DNA of 64,000 bases from Tachypleus tridentatus (Eukaryota; Arthropoda; Merostomata; Xiphosura; Limulidae): the NCBI RefSeq assembly GCF_004210375.1, contig NC_134830.1:3906001-3970000 (forward strand), written 5' to 3'. The notes beneath the pieces are model-generated. The model worked only from the letters and a program-made list of their open reading frames with translations. It had not been told where the DNA came from and made no database searches. Shown here in pieces: positions 45,201-54,984 of the stretch. Position 1 is the stretch's first letter, and every line of letters starts with the position of its first letter. The position numbers were made by a program, and so were the translations under genes.

Positions 45201-46990
45201 GCTGGTATGGGTATTTACACTTATTGAAAGAAGCCAGTTATCTCCATTAAAGTTGCAAGTCACAACTTGTAAAAATGCATCTCAGAATAGCTGGTATGGG
45301 TATTTACACTTATTGAAAGAAACCAGTTATCTCCATTCAAATTACAAGTCACAACTTGTAAAAATGCATCTCAGAATAACTTGTATGGGTATTTACACTT
45401 ATTGAAAGAAACCAGTTATCTCCATTCAAATTACAAGTCACAACTTGTAAAAATGCATCTCAGAATAGCTGGTATGGGTATTTACACTTATTGAAAGAAG
45501 ACAGTTATCTCCATTCAAATTACAAGTCACAACTTGTAAAAATGCATCTCAGAATAGCTGGTATGGGTATTTACACTTATTGAAAGAAGCCAGTTATCTC
45601 CATTCAAATTACAAGTCACAACTTGTAAAATGCATCTCAGAATAGCTGGTATGGGTATTTACACATATTGAAAGAAGCCAGTTATCTCCATTCAAATTAC
45701 AAGTCACAACTTGTAAAAATGCATCTCAGAATAGCTGGTATGGGTATTTACACTTATTGAAAGAAGCCAGTTATCTCCATTCAAATTACAAGTCACAACT
45801 TGTAAAAATGCATCTCAGAATAGCTGGTATGGGTATTTACACTTATTGAAAGAAGCCAGTTATCTCCATTAAAGTTGCAAGTCACAACTTGTAAAAATGC
45901 ATCTCAGAATGACTTGTATGGGTATTTACACTTATTGAAAGAAGCCAGTTATCTCCATTCAAATTACAAGTCACAACTTGTAAAAATGCATCTCAGAATA
46001 GCTGGTATGGGTATTTACACTTATTGAAAGAAGCCAGTTATCTCCATTAAAGTTGCAAGTCACAACTTGTAAAATGCATCTCAGAATGACTTGTATGGGT
46101 ATTTACACTTATTGAAAGAAGCCAGTTATCTCCATTCAAATTACAAGTCACAACTTGTAAAAATGTATCTCAGAATAGCTGAAATGGGTATTAACACTTT
46201 TACTGATAAGCAGAGAACAACGTTTCCACCTTATGAATAAAAGTATTAATACCCACACAAGCCGTTCTGAGATACATTTTACTTTCAAGTGGGTTTCTCA
46301 TCATCAAGAAGTCACAACTTGCTAGGATTACCCAGTTGTGGTTTTACCTTAGACAGTACACTGGTTTACCAGTAAGGGTTCACAGGATGGCTGCTGGGAA
46401 GGTTATGATCTTTTAATTTTTATTAGGAAAATAAAAGGATGAGGTGATCTTATGAAGTTTGAGATATTATGAAGTAAATATGAAGGATAAAGGTCTTTGA
46501 TTCTACTGTGTGGTATTCAGAACACAAGATAACACTGTCTTATGAAATGAGTTAGAAATAGTCAATTTTGGAGGACAATATTATATAAGTGTTTAAGACT
46601 CGAACTAATGACTTCCTGGAAAATTAAATTTGGGTTTAAATTTTGTACTTTTCTTGAGGTTCAGGGTTGACAAACAAAACAAACCTTGTGGAACCAAATG
46701 TTCGGTTTATAGGCATGAAACTTACATCTGTCAAGCTAGATATATGAAACAGAACCTTTTAATCTTAAGAGTTCTCAAAGTTTGCACAAAAATGACATTT
46801 AGTGGAGTAATAGATTCTTTAAGTAAAAAACACATGATTAATTAGAGCTTGCTTAATATTAAAAGATCACAGTACACCAAACATAAAGGTACTAACCTTT
46901 AGTTCTAAGATCTGAGAGGGAATGTGCTACAACTGCTTTCCTTGTTTCTCTATTACAGCTCCATACTTTGTATGGAAGCTGTCTCAGTTC
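32917..46990 (-). CDS. CIDE-N domain protein, Drep-2/Drep-3-like (three exons, 5' end missing)
   Basis: Exons in order are 46990-46897, 39130-38957 and 33278-32917 (stop at 32919-32917), all with AG/GT borders and matching phases. The 209 residues visible begin with a CIDE-N domain: LPYKVWSCNRETRKAVVAHS, then DLRTKGGEKLG, LRVVLENDGTEVEDENYF and DTVFILLRPGERWFPP. After it comes IPQIVCEAINSLEL and PSWKIMDNKGHITVVLRW, a block I associate with arthropod Drep-2/-3. A basic, proline-rich tail ends in VEDWL. CIDE-N domains pair with each other and control the DFF40/CAD apoptotic nuclease; fly Drep-2 is neuronal and synaptic. No nuclease domain is present. The starting methionine lies in an unfound upstream exon. 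The CIDE call is firm, the subfamily less so. Confidence 0.9.
33300..33494. other. Intronic spacer
   Basis: Short intron segment before the 35-bp array; nothing recognised. Confidence 0.4.
33500..35278. repeat. 35-bp minisatellite, about 50 copies
   Basis: The unit CGTATACACATGGACAGTAA then CAGTAATTAGTAACT is mostly exact. One- or two-base insertions at the unit junction (CTTCG, CCTCG, CTCAG) and CACATGG to CATATGG changes mark subgroups. It sits in the second intron of the Drep-like gene. Short minus-strand frames (77 codons) are by-products. Confidence 0.97.
35279..37040. other. Intronic spacer
   Basis: AT-rich intron of the Drep-like gene. Open frames at 35678-35923 (minus) and 36736-36921 (plus) lack motifs or splice support. 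Confidence 0.5.
37055..37195. repeat. About 67-bp tandem duplication
   Basis: TAGTAATGTGTTGTCCAACC through CATCAAGTGGTGAACCCC occurs twice in direct order, with a few differences. Confidence 0.9.
37265..37510. repeat. 23-bp minisatellite, about 10 copies
   Basis: GATAAGTTGGTTAACCATAC then TGC recurs. The last copies decay to GTAAGTTAGTTAATCATAAT. Each unit holds the palindrome GGTTAACC. Confidence 0.9.
37511..38330. other. Intronic spacer
   Basis: AT-rich intron sequence with a short ATTA run at 38025-38044. Nothing else recognised. Confidence 0.5.
38335..38522 (-). mobile_element. Decayed SINE relic
   Basis: AGAGGGAAGACAAGCAAGCT, CTCTTGAGCTGCCTTTTGCT and CCCACAGCTGAAAGGGTGAG match the middle of the main SINE in order. 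The tail and most of the tRNA-like head are lost or highly diverged. Confidence 0.75.
38957..39130 (-). CDS. Drep-like gene, middle exon (most of CIDE-N)
   Basis: This exon of 174 bp has acceptor TTTGTAG and donor G|GTAACG. It codes for 57 whole residues: GEKLGYSTPSKLRVVLENDG, TEVEDENYFKTVDKDTVFIL and LRPGERWFPPSMETLRA. The acidic DGTEVEDE strand is typical of one interaction face of CIDE-N domains. The 34-bp minisatellite begins only about 15 bp upstream of its acceptor. Confidence 0.94.
39145..42572. repeat. 34-bp minisatellite, about 100 copies, open in all three plus frames
   Basis: The unit is GTGGCTCACTCAGACACATT then ATTATTCTGGTCAT, with a 32-bp form lacking CA and point variants (TTACTCTGG, CAGGCAC, TTATACTGG). 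No plus frame contains a stop and 34 is one more than a multiple of three. The array therefore reads as three overlapping frames of about 1,090-1,130 codons that cycle through the same peptides. No initiation context, domain or splice signals support expression. It lies in the first visible intron of the Drep-like gene. Confidence 0.97.
42573..43130. other. Intronic spacer
   Basis: AT-rich sequence with an ATTAT run at 42857-42881. Nothing else recognised. Confidence 0.5.
43135..43585. repeat. 77-bp minisatellite, about 5.8 copies
   Basis: ACAACTACATCGTGCTAACC, CTGATAATCAGCTTGTGAAT and AAATTTTAAACTGAAGTACA recur in 77-bp steps (43143, 43220). One copy near 43440 lacks the CAGCAGACAACTACAT link. 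Confidence 0.94.
43586..44855. other. Intronic spacer
   Basis: No exon or known repeat recognised. Open frames of 65-85 codons here look random. Confidence 0.5.
44860..46190. repeat. 89-bp minisatellite, about 15 copies, related to the adjacent hairpin element
   Basis: The unit is TTGAAAGAAGCCAGTTATCT, CCATTCAAATTACAAGTCAC, AACTTGTAAAAATGCATCTC, AGAATAGCTGGTATGGGTAT, TTACACTTA. The part GTAAAAATGCATCTCAGAAT through GGGTATTTACACTTA matches the left arm of the inverted-repeat element that follows at 46160-46310. Confidence 0.95.
46160..46310 (-). mobile_element. Small inverted-repeat element, third copy
   Basis: The left arm ATGTATCTCAGAATAGCTGA..GGGTATTAACACTTTTA faces its inverse TAAAAGTATTAATACCCACA..CGTTCTGAGATACAT at 46239-46278. 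The centre holds AGAACAACGTTTCCACCTTA, an altered form of the AACAACGTTTCGACCTTCTT seen at 16539-16558. The right flank AAGTGGGTTTCTCATCATCA matches, inverted, the left flank of the 16440 element, so both belong to one family. Confidence 0.72.
46311..46896. other. Intronic spacer
   Basis: No recognised exon or repeat. The 71-codon plus-strand frame at 46630-46845 has no features. Confidence 0.5.
46897..46990 (-). CDS. Drep-like gene, first visible exon (start of CIDE-N)
   Basis: This exon of 94 bp has a strong polypyrimidine tract and CCAG acceptor and ends K, G|GTTAGT. It codes for ELRQLPYKVWSCNRETRKAV then VAHSLSDLRTK, the first strands and helix of CIDE-N with the usual basic RETRKAVVA stretch. 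Confidence 0.92.
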
Positions 46991-47264
46991 CTGGAAAAAA
47001 AAAAAAAGATACAAGTCTCCATATCACCATGTATACATCAAAATGTATTGAATTAGCTTCATAATTCCATTAAAGTAAAAACCTAAAGGAAAGTTATACT
47101 GAGGTTATTCTCTAAGGTGGATTACGCTAGTTTTTGGTTGGTTGTTTGATGTTCATTCGCTCAAAGTCACTAAGTTATGTGCACCAAACAGCTGGTAAAA
47201 AGGTAAAAATTACTAAAATACATAACAAATCACTTTAAAACAAAACAAAACCAAATTTTTTAAT
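46991..47264. other. Intronic spacer
   Basis: The region upstream of the first visible Drep-like exon. The 5' exon with the start codon was not found anywhere to the right with confidence. Confidence 0.4.
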
Positions 47265-48505
47265 TAAAAACTTAAGAGTGAAAAAGGCCAATGACCTTAA
47301 AAAGTTTAAATCACAACTGAGGTGGACAGTGTTGCCATCACCAATGACACTGTCCAATGTCAAGAGTGAATCCATGGTAAAAATATGTCTAAAAGGGTAT
47401 TGTCACTCATTGTTGTAACAATGGCACAACAGTAAAATGTGGGTTATTGTGACTTGAGTGTTGCACATGTACTGCATAGCTTCTATGTGATCCAGGGCAA
47501 GAGAAATGGCATACAGTTCAACAGTGAATACAGAAACTGAAGAGGGGATTCTGTGTGCAGCCACTGAACCAAATCTAACCATGGCAGATCCCACAGTCAC
47601 CTGATTTTGAAACGTATATAAATAGAAACTGAAGGATGGTTCAAAAGATGTTTGGCAATTTGAAGACAGTACTTCCAATTGGGAGTATCTGCTGTCTTCA
47701 GATGACTCAAAGAAAGGTCACACATGGACATGGTAATAAGCCATGGTGAGATGGACTGACCAATGAATTCAGCAATGTTATCGAATGACAGACCCAACTC
47801 ATCTAACTGCGCCTGGATACGAAGTCCCACTGAGGAAGGAAAACACAACTCCAGATGGGATGCTGTGGTAAGGATAAATGTTTGGAAGCATACAGTAATG
47901 ACAGCTGCAAATGGCAGAAGTATAGAGGATGTTCGTAAGACTCAGTGTATAAACTTGGACTGGAAAGGTGTAGAAGGCTACTGATGGTGAATAGGGTCTA
48001 ACATTTTCAAGGCAAAGGTCCTGGCAGGGCCATAGGTCAGAGATCCATAATCTAGGTTTGATCAAATGAAGGCACAATAGATTTTTAGTATAGAACATCG
48101 ATCCACTACCCAAGAGATGAAAGAGAGGCACAGGGAATGTTCAGTGCCCTTAAACACCTGACACATAACTACTTGATGTGTGAAATAAAGGTCAGCTCAT
48201 GGTCAAAAATAAGCTCCAAGAACTTTACCTCAGGGCCCATGGGAAGCACAACTTCTCCAAGACTAAGCTGTAGGTAGCAGAAGTGCATGCAAACAGTTTT
48301 AGTGTGAGAAAAGGTAAAACAATTTGCTGTGGTCCACTTTAGTAAACAGCTGAAGGCAGTCTGTAGCTACCATTCAATAAATCTCAAGCCACTGATGGCA
48401 TTAATCTTTATAATGAAAAGTTTGATGCTCAAGACAGCCCTAAGGGAAAGAACGGGAAGTGTCGAACCCACACGGACTTGGAATTGTCGGTTCACTTACA
48501 GTTCC
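47265..48505 (-). mobile_element. LINE fragment, second copy of the 355-5040 family
   Basis: The minus strand matches 355-1520 in order: the RNase H segment VFTVELYAISLALDHI (about 47550-47480), the linker and the RT thumb. It extends further 3' than the first copy, giving the end of RNase H. Relative to the first copy an internal stretch of roughly 75 bp around the catalytic YVDD box is missing (near 48385). Stops break the frame. It lies upstream of the first visible Drep-like exon. Confidence 0.87.
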
Positions 48506-48654
48506 AGTGATTTATCCACCACGATGTGATGGTTCTCTTCCTCTGTACATAGTTTAACATATTCAATACAGCTAAAAATACCCAACAGTTTAATTTTTCT
48601 TTATTCCATAGAATCTTTTCAACAGGTATTGATACTAACCCTCCCACATTTTTA

Positions 48655-48800
48655 TTTGAAATAATGGACTAGAGGGAAGACAGCTAATCCAAACACCACC
48701 CACTACCAGATTTAGGGTTACTGTTATAAACCTTCAAAGCTGTAAAAATGAGCACCTTTTAAGGTAGCTCTTGTGACCCACATGTTACAAGTTATTAAAC
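48655..48800 (-). mobile_element. Decayed SINE relic
   Basis: GGACTAGAGGGAAGACAGCT, CACCACCCACTACCA and AGCTGTAAAAATGAGCACC follow the order of the main SINE. The tRNA-like head is barely recognisable. Confidence 0.7.
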
Positions 48801-49070
48801 AAACTTACCAGCTCTTCACTTAAAGTAAACAAGACAAAACAATGATCAAAATACCAACCTCTAACATTAATCACTAATAACAAGGACCTAGACCAAATCA
48901 ACTCCACTAATAGTAACTATTTTGTTACCTTCCACTCATCCACCCATCAACCCACTTATAGCCTTTTCCCAATATGGTTTTCTTAGCTTATTTTTGTGTG
49001 GCATCTTATAAAAGCCTTTGGATAACTGAAGATCTGTCAGCAGAAGGAAACGTTTTACTAATTGTACAGC
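48801..49070. other. Spacer
   Basis: No recognised content. Confidence 0.4.
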
Positions 49071-49076
49071 ATACTA

Positions 49077-49315
49077 CAAGGTGTTCGGAAAGTCACCGTG
49101 CAGTTTTGTAATCATATTTTATTCAGACTATTTCAAGCCAGCAATTGATAGCGGTGTTTAGAAACAATATAAGAAGGATCCAAGCCTGTATTGATGTCAA
49201 CGGGGGTCACTTTCAGCATTATTTATAATTGTCATTCATATTTACCTCCTGTATTCTATATTGAAGCATGTCTGTTAATAAATATATAAGTGCACAGCGA
49301 CTTTCGAACACCCTG
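49077..49315. mobile_element. Mariner-type MITE, 239 bp, TA target duplication
   Basis: Terminal inverted repeats of about 25 bp: CAAGGTGTTCGGAAAGTCAC at the left and the inverse of CAGGGTGTTCGAAAGTCGCT at the right. TA flanks both ends (49075-49076 and 49316-49317). There is no coding frame. TA duplication is the hallmark of Tc1/mariner transposition; mobilisation by a transposase encoded elsewhere is inferred. Confidence 0.88.
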
Positions 49316-49317
49316 TA

Positions 49318-51040
49318 CATTTCAACAAGACATTGATCTATCTTCTTCAGGTGTACTGACACATCTAGTATGTTCTACCATAATGAATCATTTCCTTATA
49401 CTTATAAGTTGTTATTTGTCTATCTACTATTACATTAGTATAACTTGCTTCCTTATTCAAGTCTTTTGAATAGTTAAGTATACCACAAATACACCCTTTT
49501 CACAATTTTAGTTACAAGAACAACCTAGAAAAAAGTTAACAGATAAATGACACAAGACATTCCTTTAATGAATACATACTAGCTTTCGTTTACTGGGTCA
49601 TATTTCACTATTGCCTCTGTAAAGCTTTTCTATCACTATTAAAATAAATATGATCACAAACTCCAAATAAAAAATATTTTAATGTACCTGATGTTTCTTC
49701 TCATGGGTCAAAAATACAAAATGATTAAGACTCTGTAGAACAATTTGAGGAAGTTTATATTTTCTTTATTGCAAAATAAACAAATAAATATAATACAAAC
49801 ATGTTTACACATGAATATACAGTTTATTGTATAAATTTGAATTTAGGGAAGATAATCTTTACATCTGTTTATGACTTTGTTGGCAGTGTCTCCTTATATT
49901 TTCATTCTAAATAATAATTACTTCTTTCTAAAACTAATTTCACAAGGTATTTCAATCAACAGTTCAAGTGTTGAAACATGCTCAACTATAGTTTTTGTGT
50001 AAAGTGCTCAATATCGGTGACATTCTTCAAATCATTCCTGTTGGTAGCAACCGATTTCAGGAACATCTTTGAGCACTATGTATATTCTGCTTCATATGTC
50101 ACATTTTCAGTGGTACAAGTTTCATCACAACCTCTATATTTTGAATATAATTGTTTGATATTATAATTATTATCTCATACACGACTGATACAAAAACCAA
50201 CACTTCCTTCTGATCAGAAATCATGTCATAAAAACCAAAACTCAAATCACCAGGTACATTAAAATAGTTTTTTTATCCAGAGTTTGTAAGTGATTTCTAG
50301 CCTCCTGTGTGCACTTACACATCTGAATTAAATAATAGTTTTCTTTATTACATCCTCCAGAACTGCTCCAATAAAAGAATAAAGTCCAACTAACTGGCCT
50401 AAAATTTCCATGGCAACTCTTATCTTTAAAAACCAGAATGACATATTCAAGACTCCAATCCTACAACACTTGTCCACTCTTCTAACGCACTAAAATAAGA
50501 CATTCTTAAACATATCTGATTTTTGACCTTGTCCAAAATCCCGAGGTAAACCTTGGCTGGCTATGATGCTTTACCTACTTATAATCTTTAAGTGTTCCAC
50601 TGATCACCCATGTATTAACATCTGCATAATTCACCTCAATTCTAATATTTTCCATAGAGTGCCCTGGAGCAGGAATATTACAAATATTTTCTCTTGTAAA
50701 AACAGAACATAAATTTAAAAGCTCAACTATATTTAAACTATTATTAGCATCCTTTAGGTGTCAAACTCCCCATTCTAATATTTGTCTTTCCATAAAAATA
50801 CAACAAATCATACTTGTTAGTTTTGACAGCATCAACCAGCTGTTCCTCACAAGTTATAATCACTAGGCTTGCAATACTTTGGTAAATATTTCATCCTGTC
50901 TACCAACTGAAAGTTCTTAAAGTTATGATACTTATCCTCATATTCACTGATGGAGACAAGAGTGGCTGAATGGGTTTAAGCCCCTGCATTCTTATGTCCC
51001 CAAAGTGCCCTTCTTTCTTGGTCATAAACAATCTTTAACA
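49318..51040. other. Spacer without recognised content
   Basis: AT-rich sequence. A 62-codon plus frame at 49978-50166 has no motif. No exon found. Confidence 0.5.
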
Positions 51041-51044
51041 ACTA

Positions 51045-51445
51045 TTAAAAGATACAAGTGATACCACACCTGGTTTGGTGCAAGTTAACAAGAAGATACA
51101 AGTGATAGCACACCTGGTTTGGTGCAAGTTAACAAGAAGATACAAGTGATAGCACACCTGGTTTGGTGCAAGTTAACAAGAAGATACAAGTGATACCACA
51201 CCTGGTTTGGTGTAAGTTAACAACAAGTTACAAGTGATACCACACCTGGTTTGGTGTAAGTTAACAACAAGTTACAAGTGATAGCACACCTGGTTTGGTG
51301 CAAGTTAACAAGAAGATACAAGTGATAGCACACCAGGTTTGGTGCAAGTTAACAAGAAGATACAAGTGATACCACACCTGGTTTGGTATAAGTTAACAAC
51401 AAGATACAAGTGATACCACACTTGGTTTAGTGTAAGTCAACAAGA
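51045..51445. repeat. 44-bp minisatellite, about 9 copies
   Basis: AAGATACAAGTGATAGCACA then CCTGGTTTGGTGCAAGTTAA then CAAG recurs, with a GTGTAAG subtype in the middle and at the right end. Confidence 0.94.
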
Positions 51446-51703
51446 TGAAAGATTTAGCATTGAAATGACTTGCAGGCCTTTATAGTAAATCAACTCTGAT
51501 GTACTATTAATTGACTATTTAGACTGTAAAAATATTTATAAGACCAACTGAATAGAACAAAATCAGAATGATGCATTTACTCTGGACACCAGAGGCAATC
51601 CCCAGTCCTCCATAGTCTCCTCTTTATTTTTATCAAACACCAACCTAATTATGCAATTAACACTATTCCCTAAATAACATCTATTTCTTTTACAATCATA
51701 CCC
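51446..51703. other. Spacer
   Basis: Nothing recognised. Confidence 0.4.
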
Positions 51704-51975
51704 TTGTTTGTTTTTGTTTTGTTTTTGAATTTCACACAAAGTTACACGAGGGCTATCGGCACTAGCCATCCCTAGTTTAGCAGTGTAAGACTAGAGGGAA
51801 GGCAGCTAGTCATCACCACCCACTGCCAACTCTTTTACCAACAAATAGTGGGACTGACCATCACATTAAGACCCCTCACAGGTGAAAAGGCAAGCATGTT
51901 TGGTGCAACAAGGATTTGAACCTGTGACCCTCACATTACAAGTTAAGCACTCTAGCTACCTGGTCATGCCGGGTC
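51704..51975 (-). mobile_element. tRNA-derived SINE
   Basis: Full-length type. On the minus strand it starts with the tRNA-like head (GACCCGGCATGACCAGGTAG), has the B-box GGTTCAAATCC, then the body and the tail ending in GT-rich sequence (TTTGTTTG on the plus strand). RNA polymerase III would transcribe such elements, and a LINE would copy them. Confidence 0.92.
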
Positions 51976-53150
51976 TCATACTCTTGTTAGTTTGTGGTTT
52001 ATCTTAAACGAGCTTTTAATCAGTTGATCTTTCTAATTCTGGACTTGACTAGATAGCAAAGATGCTACCATTTGAATCAAAATATAACATCAAAAACCAG
52101 TACAACAATTTTTCATCTCAAGTATACTTTGTAAGATAATTTATTACAATGAAGTGTCATCGTAAATAATCCAAAACAAATTATGAAAAACAAATAATCA
52201 TCTATAATTAAATAAATTAACTTATAACTATATTATACTTGGCTCATGAAATATGATTTGTAAAGTCATGTGAATGGATACACATAATAGTTCATGGCTC
52301 AACCAAAGTTTAGTATAAGTAATACTAACAGTATTTCTTGTAATATATTAAGATACATATTAAGAAACTTGTTTTTCTGAGTAACACTTGCCCTTAGCTA
52401 ATCAGGAGTAAATGTACTAATATTACTATTAGCACACTTAAATTTACGATATTTAACTTCTTTAAAACTATTTAAATTCACGACAACACTTTTACTAGTT
52501 TAGTGGTTGTACAGAATATCCCAGATAAATCGTTTGGCCAAAAATTAGTATTGTACCTGAAAGTGAACTTACCATAACTGACATTATTTCATTTTTGTTT
52601 ATTATTTTGAAAGTTAAACGTAGTATTTTCGATGTCAGACGTTAACTAACCTTACTCTCATCCATATTAACTTCGACACTCCCTCTCTCCTTCCCAATCT
52701 GCCTTACTCACCAGTTACTTTTTTCTTTTTATTTAAGAATAATCAATCCTCCATAGGCGGCCTGATAATCATATACATTACTAAAGAGATAAACACCAAA
52801 ATTAAGTAACACTATTAAACAATCAAATACGCTTCAGTAAAGCTAGTTGTTATAGTTTATATCAAAGGCCATACAATAATTTATCGTTCTGAACAAGGAC
52901 GAACAAGTTTAGAATAAAAAGAAAAATGTCATCCATGTCATTATGCATTCCAAATATTGAATAGTCAAAACTTATTTTCTTTCTTATCTCTACCTTATAA
53001 AAGGACAACAAATTTAAATGAATGATTTTAGCTAATCAAGTTTTTAAACAGTCATAATATTTAACTAAAGTAATCAAACATATATATTGTAAACTCTCAT
53101 CTTTACCTAAACCGTTGAAAAAGCCTTGTACAATAATCCGTTTTCTTCTG
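51976..53150. other. Spacer without recognised content
   Basis: AT-rich sequence, no exon or repeat seen. Confidence 0.5.
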
Positions 53151-53413
53151 CTTGTTTGTTTGTTTGTTTTTGAATTTCGCGCAAAGCTACACGAGGGCTA
53201 TCTGCGCTAGCCATCTCTAATTTAAAAGTGTAAGACTAGAGGGAAGACAACTAGTCATCACCACCTACCGCCAACTATTTGACTACTCTTTTATCAACGA
53301 ATTGATTGACCGTAACATTATAACGTACCCACGGCTGAAAGGGTGCGACGGGGATGCGAACCCGCTACCCTCAGATTACGAGTCTCACGCTTTAACATAC
53401 TTGGCCATGCCGG
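53151..53413 (-). mobile_element. tRNA-derived SINE
   Basis: Well-preserved copy. Plus-strand landmarks are GCGCAAAGCTACACGAGGGC at the tail side and GGCCATGCCGG at the head side; the B-box on the minus strand is GGTTCGCATCC. Confidence 0.93.
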
Positions 53414-54260
53414 ACTTTTGCATATTAATAACTTTATTGTTTGTCATGAAGGTACAGTGATAAAAAAATAATCTACGTCAGTAAAGAGAAAGTTCTTAAA
53501 TGGGTGATAAGAATATTATGTTTTTCTTTTTTTTCAATTAGTATCTATTAAAATAATCTTTCCAAGCAGTAATGTCTTCTGTAATGGAAGGAGAAATCTG
53601 GTATAGTAAATTATTTAGTTTTTTTTTTGACAGGTACACCATTCAAGTGAATAACATTTTCAGTGTTCGAATCGAATACATCGAAAGTAAATTGTCTCGT
53701 ACTTGTAGTTTGAGGAATCTCTATTTCAACCAGGTCTTTCCATTCCAATACCTGTAACTGATATCTAATTAGCTGTACAGAATGAACATGATGGGTCTGA
53801 ATTGAATTACTAATACAATTATTCTCCACACTAGATTTTACCCACAGTTTTGAAAGTTTTTTTTTTATAATACTACTTTTTCCTGAAGTTGAACCTGTGT
53901 ACTTCAAGTTCTTACTTTTCAATTATTCTCACAAGTAAAGCCCGTGACTGAATATTTGTACCTATCTCTTACCTGTTGTTAAATACGCAGGCTAGATTTC
54001 GTTACCTTCTTTCTATACAGGATTAGTTTCTCTGTCTCTCACATGTTATTGCTCATCATTTTAATGTACATTTTTATGACCCGTTTCAAGTTTCAAATGC
54101 TTTTAATATGGTCTGGAATTGTGAGTTTATCTTCAAGCTGTGGTGTATGTCTACCTTACTTTGTCTGCGGTGTATGTCTACCTTACTTTGTGATGTTTAA
54201 GTCATTACTTCATTCCTTATTGCTAGGTTGTCCTTTTTATTGAATTCGTGTTCTGAAGAC
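53414..54260. other. Spacer
   Basis: Holds a 103-codon minus frame (53922-53611) that lacks an ATG start, a domain match and splice support, and a 27-bp direct duplication (GGTGTATGTCTACCTTACTT) near 54140-54191. Confidence 0.4.
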
Positions 54261-54264
54261 CATT

Positions 54265-54425
54265 TATTCTCCCCAAAGGTGTTCCAAAAGGTCCATTTCT
54301 CACCTTTCCTCTATATCTTCTATGTTTCAGTTATACCACAGCCTCCACATCCTGTACAGATTTCTCAGTATGCTGATGATACTACAATTGTCATTTTAAA
54401 CAGGGTTTATATAAACAGCAGTTAA
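54265..54425 (+). mobile_element. Reverse-transcriptase relic (YADD box)
   Basis: A plus-strand fragment reads VPKG with PLYIFYVSVIPQPPHPVQIS then QYADDTTIVILN. This is the RT palm around the catalytic YADD motif (GVPQGS...YADDT in living elements). The LINE at 355-5040 uses YVDD, so this is a different element. Only about 50 codons survive, with at least one frame shift. Confidence 0.8.
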
Positions 54426-54708
54426 TCATTTCTTTGTTTGATGTAGCTAACACTTAATAAAACGAGAGCTATTTTGTTTGGTCTAAGTAGAAATTTGTTT
54501 TTATAATTTTGAATATTCAACTCTTCTGTATGTGTTACATTGTTGTGATATTCCAGTAACAATTGAGAACTTTAAAACCATTGAAACTGCCAAATTAAAG
54601 ATATTTTGACCATTACAAACTTTAATTCAGAACTGACTAGACAATCACGGTAAATAAAACATTGAACTGCCACGAATTATTTTTTATAGTTAGTGAGTTT
54701 CTTTCTAA
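54426..54708. other. Spacer
   Basis: Possibly decayed flanks of the RT relic; nothing firm. Confidence 0.3.
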
Positions 54709-54984
54709 ATGGTTTGGTTTATTTTGAAATTCGCGTAAAGTTACACGAGGGCTATCTACGCTAGCCGCCCCTAATTTAGCAGTGTAAGATTAGAGGGAAG
54801 ACAGCTAGTTATCACCACCCACCACCAACTCTTGGAATAGTCTTTTATCAACAAATAGTTGGATTGACTGTCACATTATAACGCTTCCACAGCTGAAAGG
54901 GCGAGCGTGTTTGATGTGACGGGGATCCAAACTCGCGACCCTCGGATTATGTATGAGTCGAGTGTCTTAACTATACGGCCATGT
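54709..54984 (-). mobile_element. tRNA-derived SINE
   Basis: Body well preserved (GAGGGCTATCTACGCTAGCC, ACTCTTGGAATAGTCTTTTA). The head side has a 4-base insertion (TATG) and ends at CGGCCATGTGAG, so the terminal GGCC is altered. Confidence 0.9.

Noticed and set aside
51900-51975. tRNA-like sequences with A and B boxes
   Set aside because: They are heads of SINEs, each followed by a SINE body and a GT-rich tail, with mismatched acceptor stems; not functional tRNA genes. The same applies to the other SINE copies.
53611-53922. Minus-strand frame of 103 codons (contains WKDLVEIEIPQTTSTRQFTF)
   Set aside because: Its first codon is TTG rather than ATG, it matches no family I recognise, and it has no matching splice partners. 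It was considered as a 5' exon of the Drep-like gene but nothing supports it.
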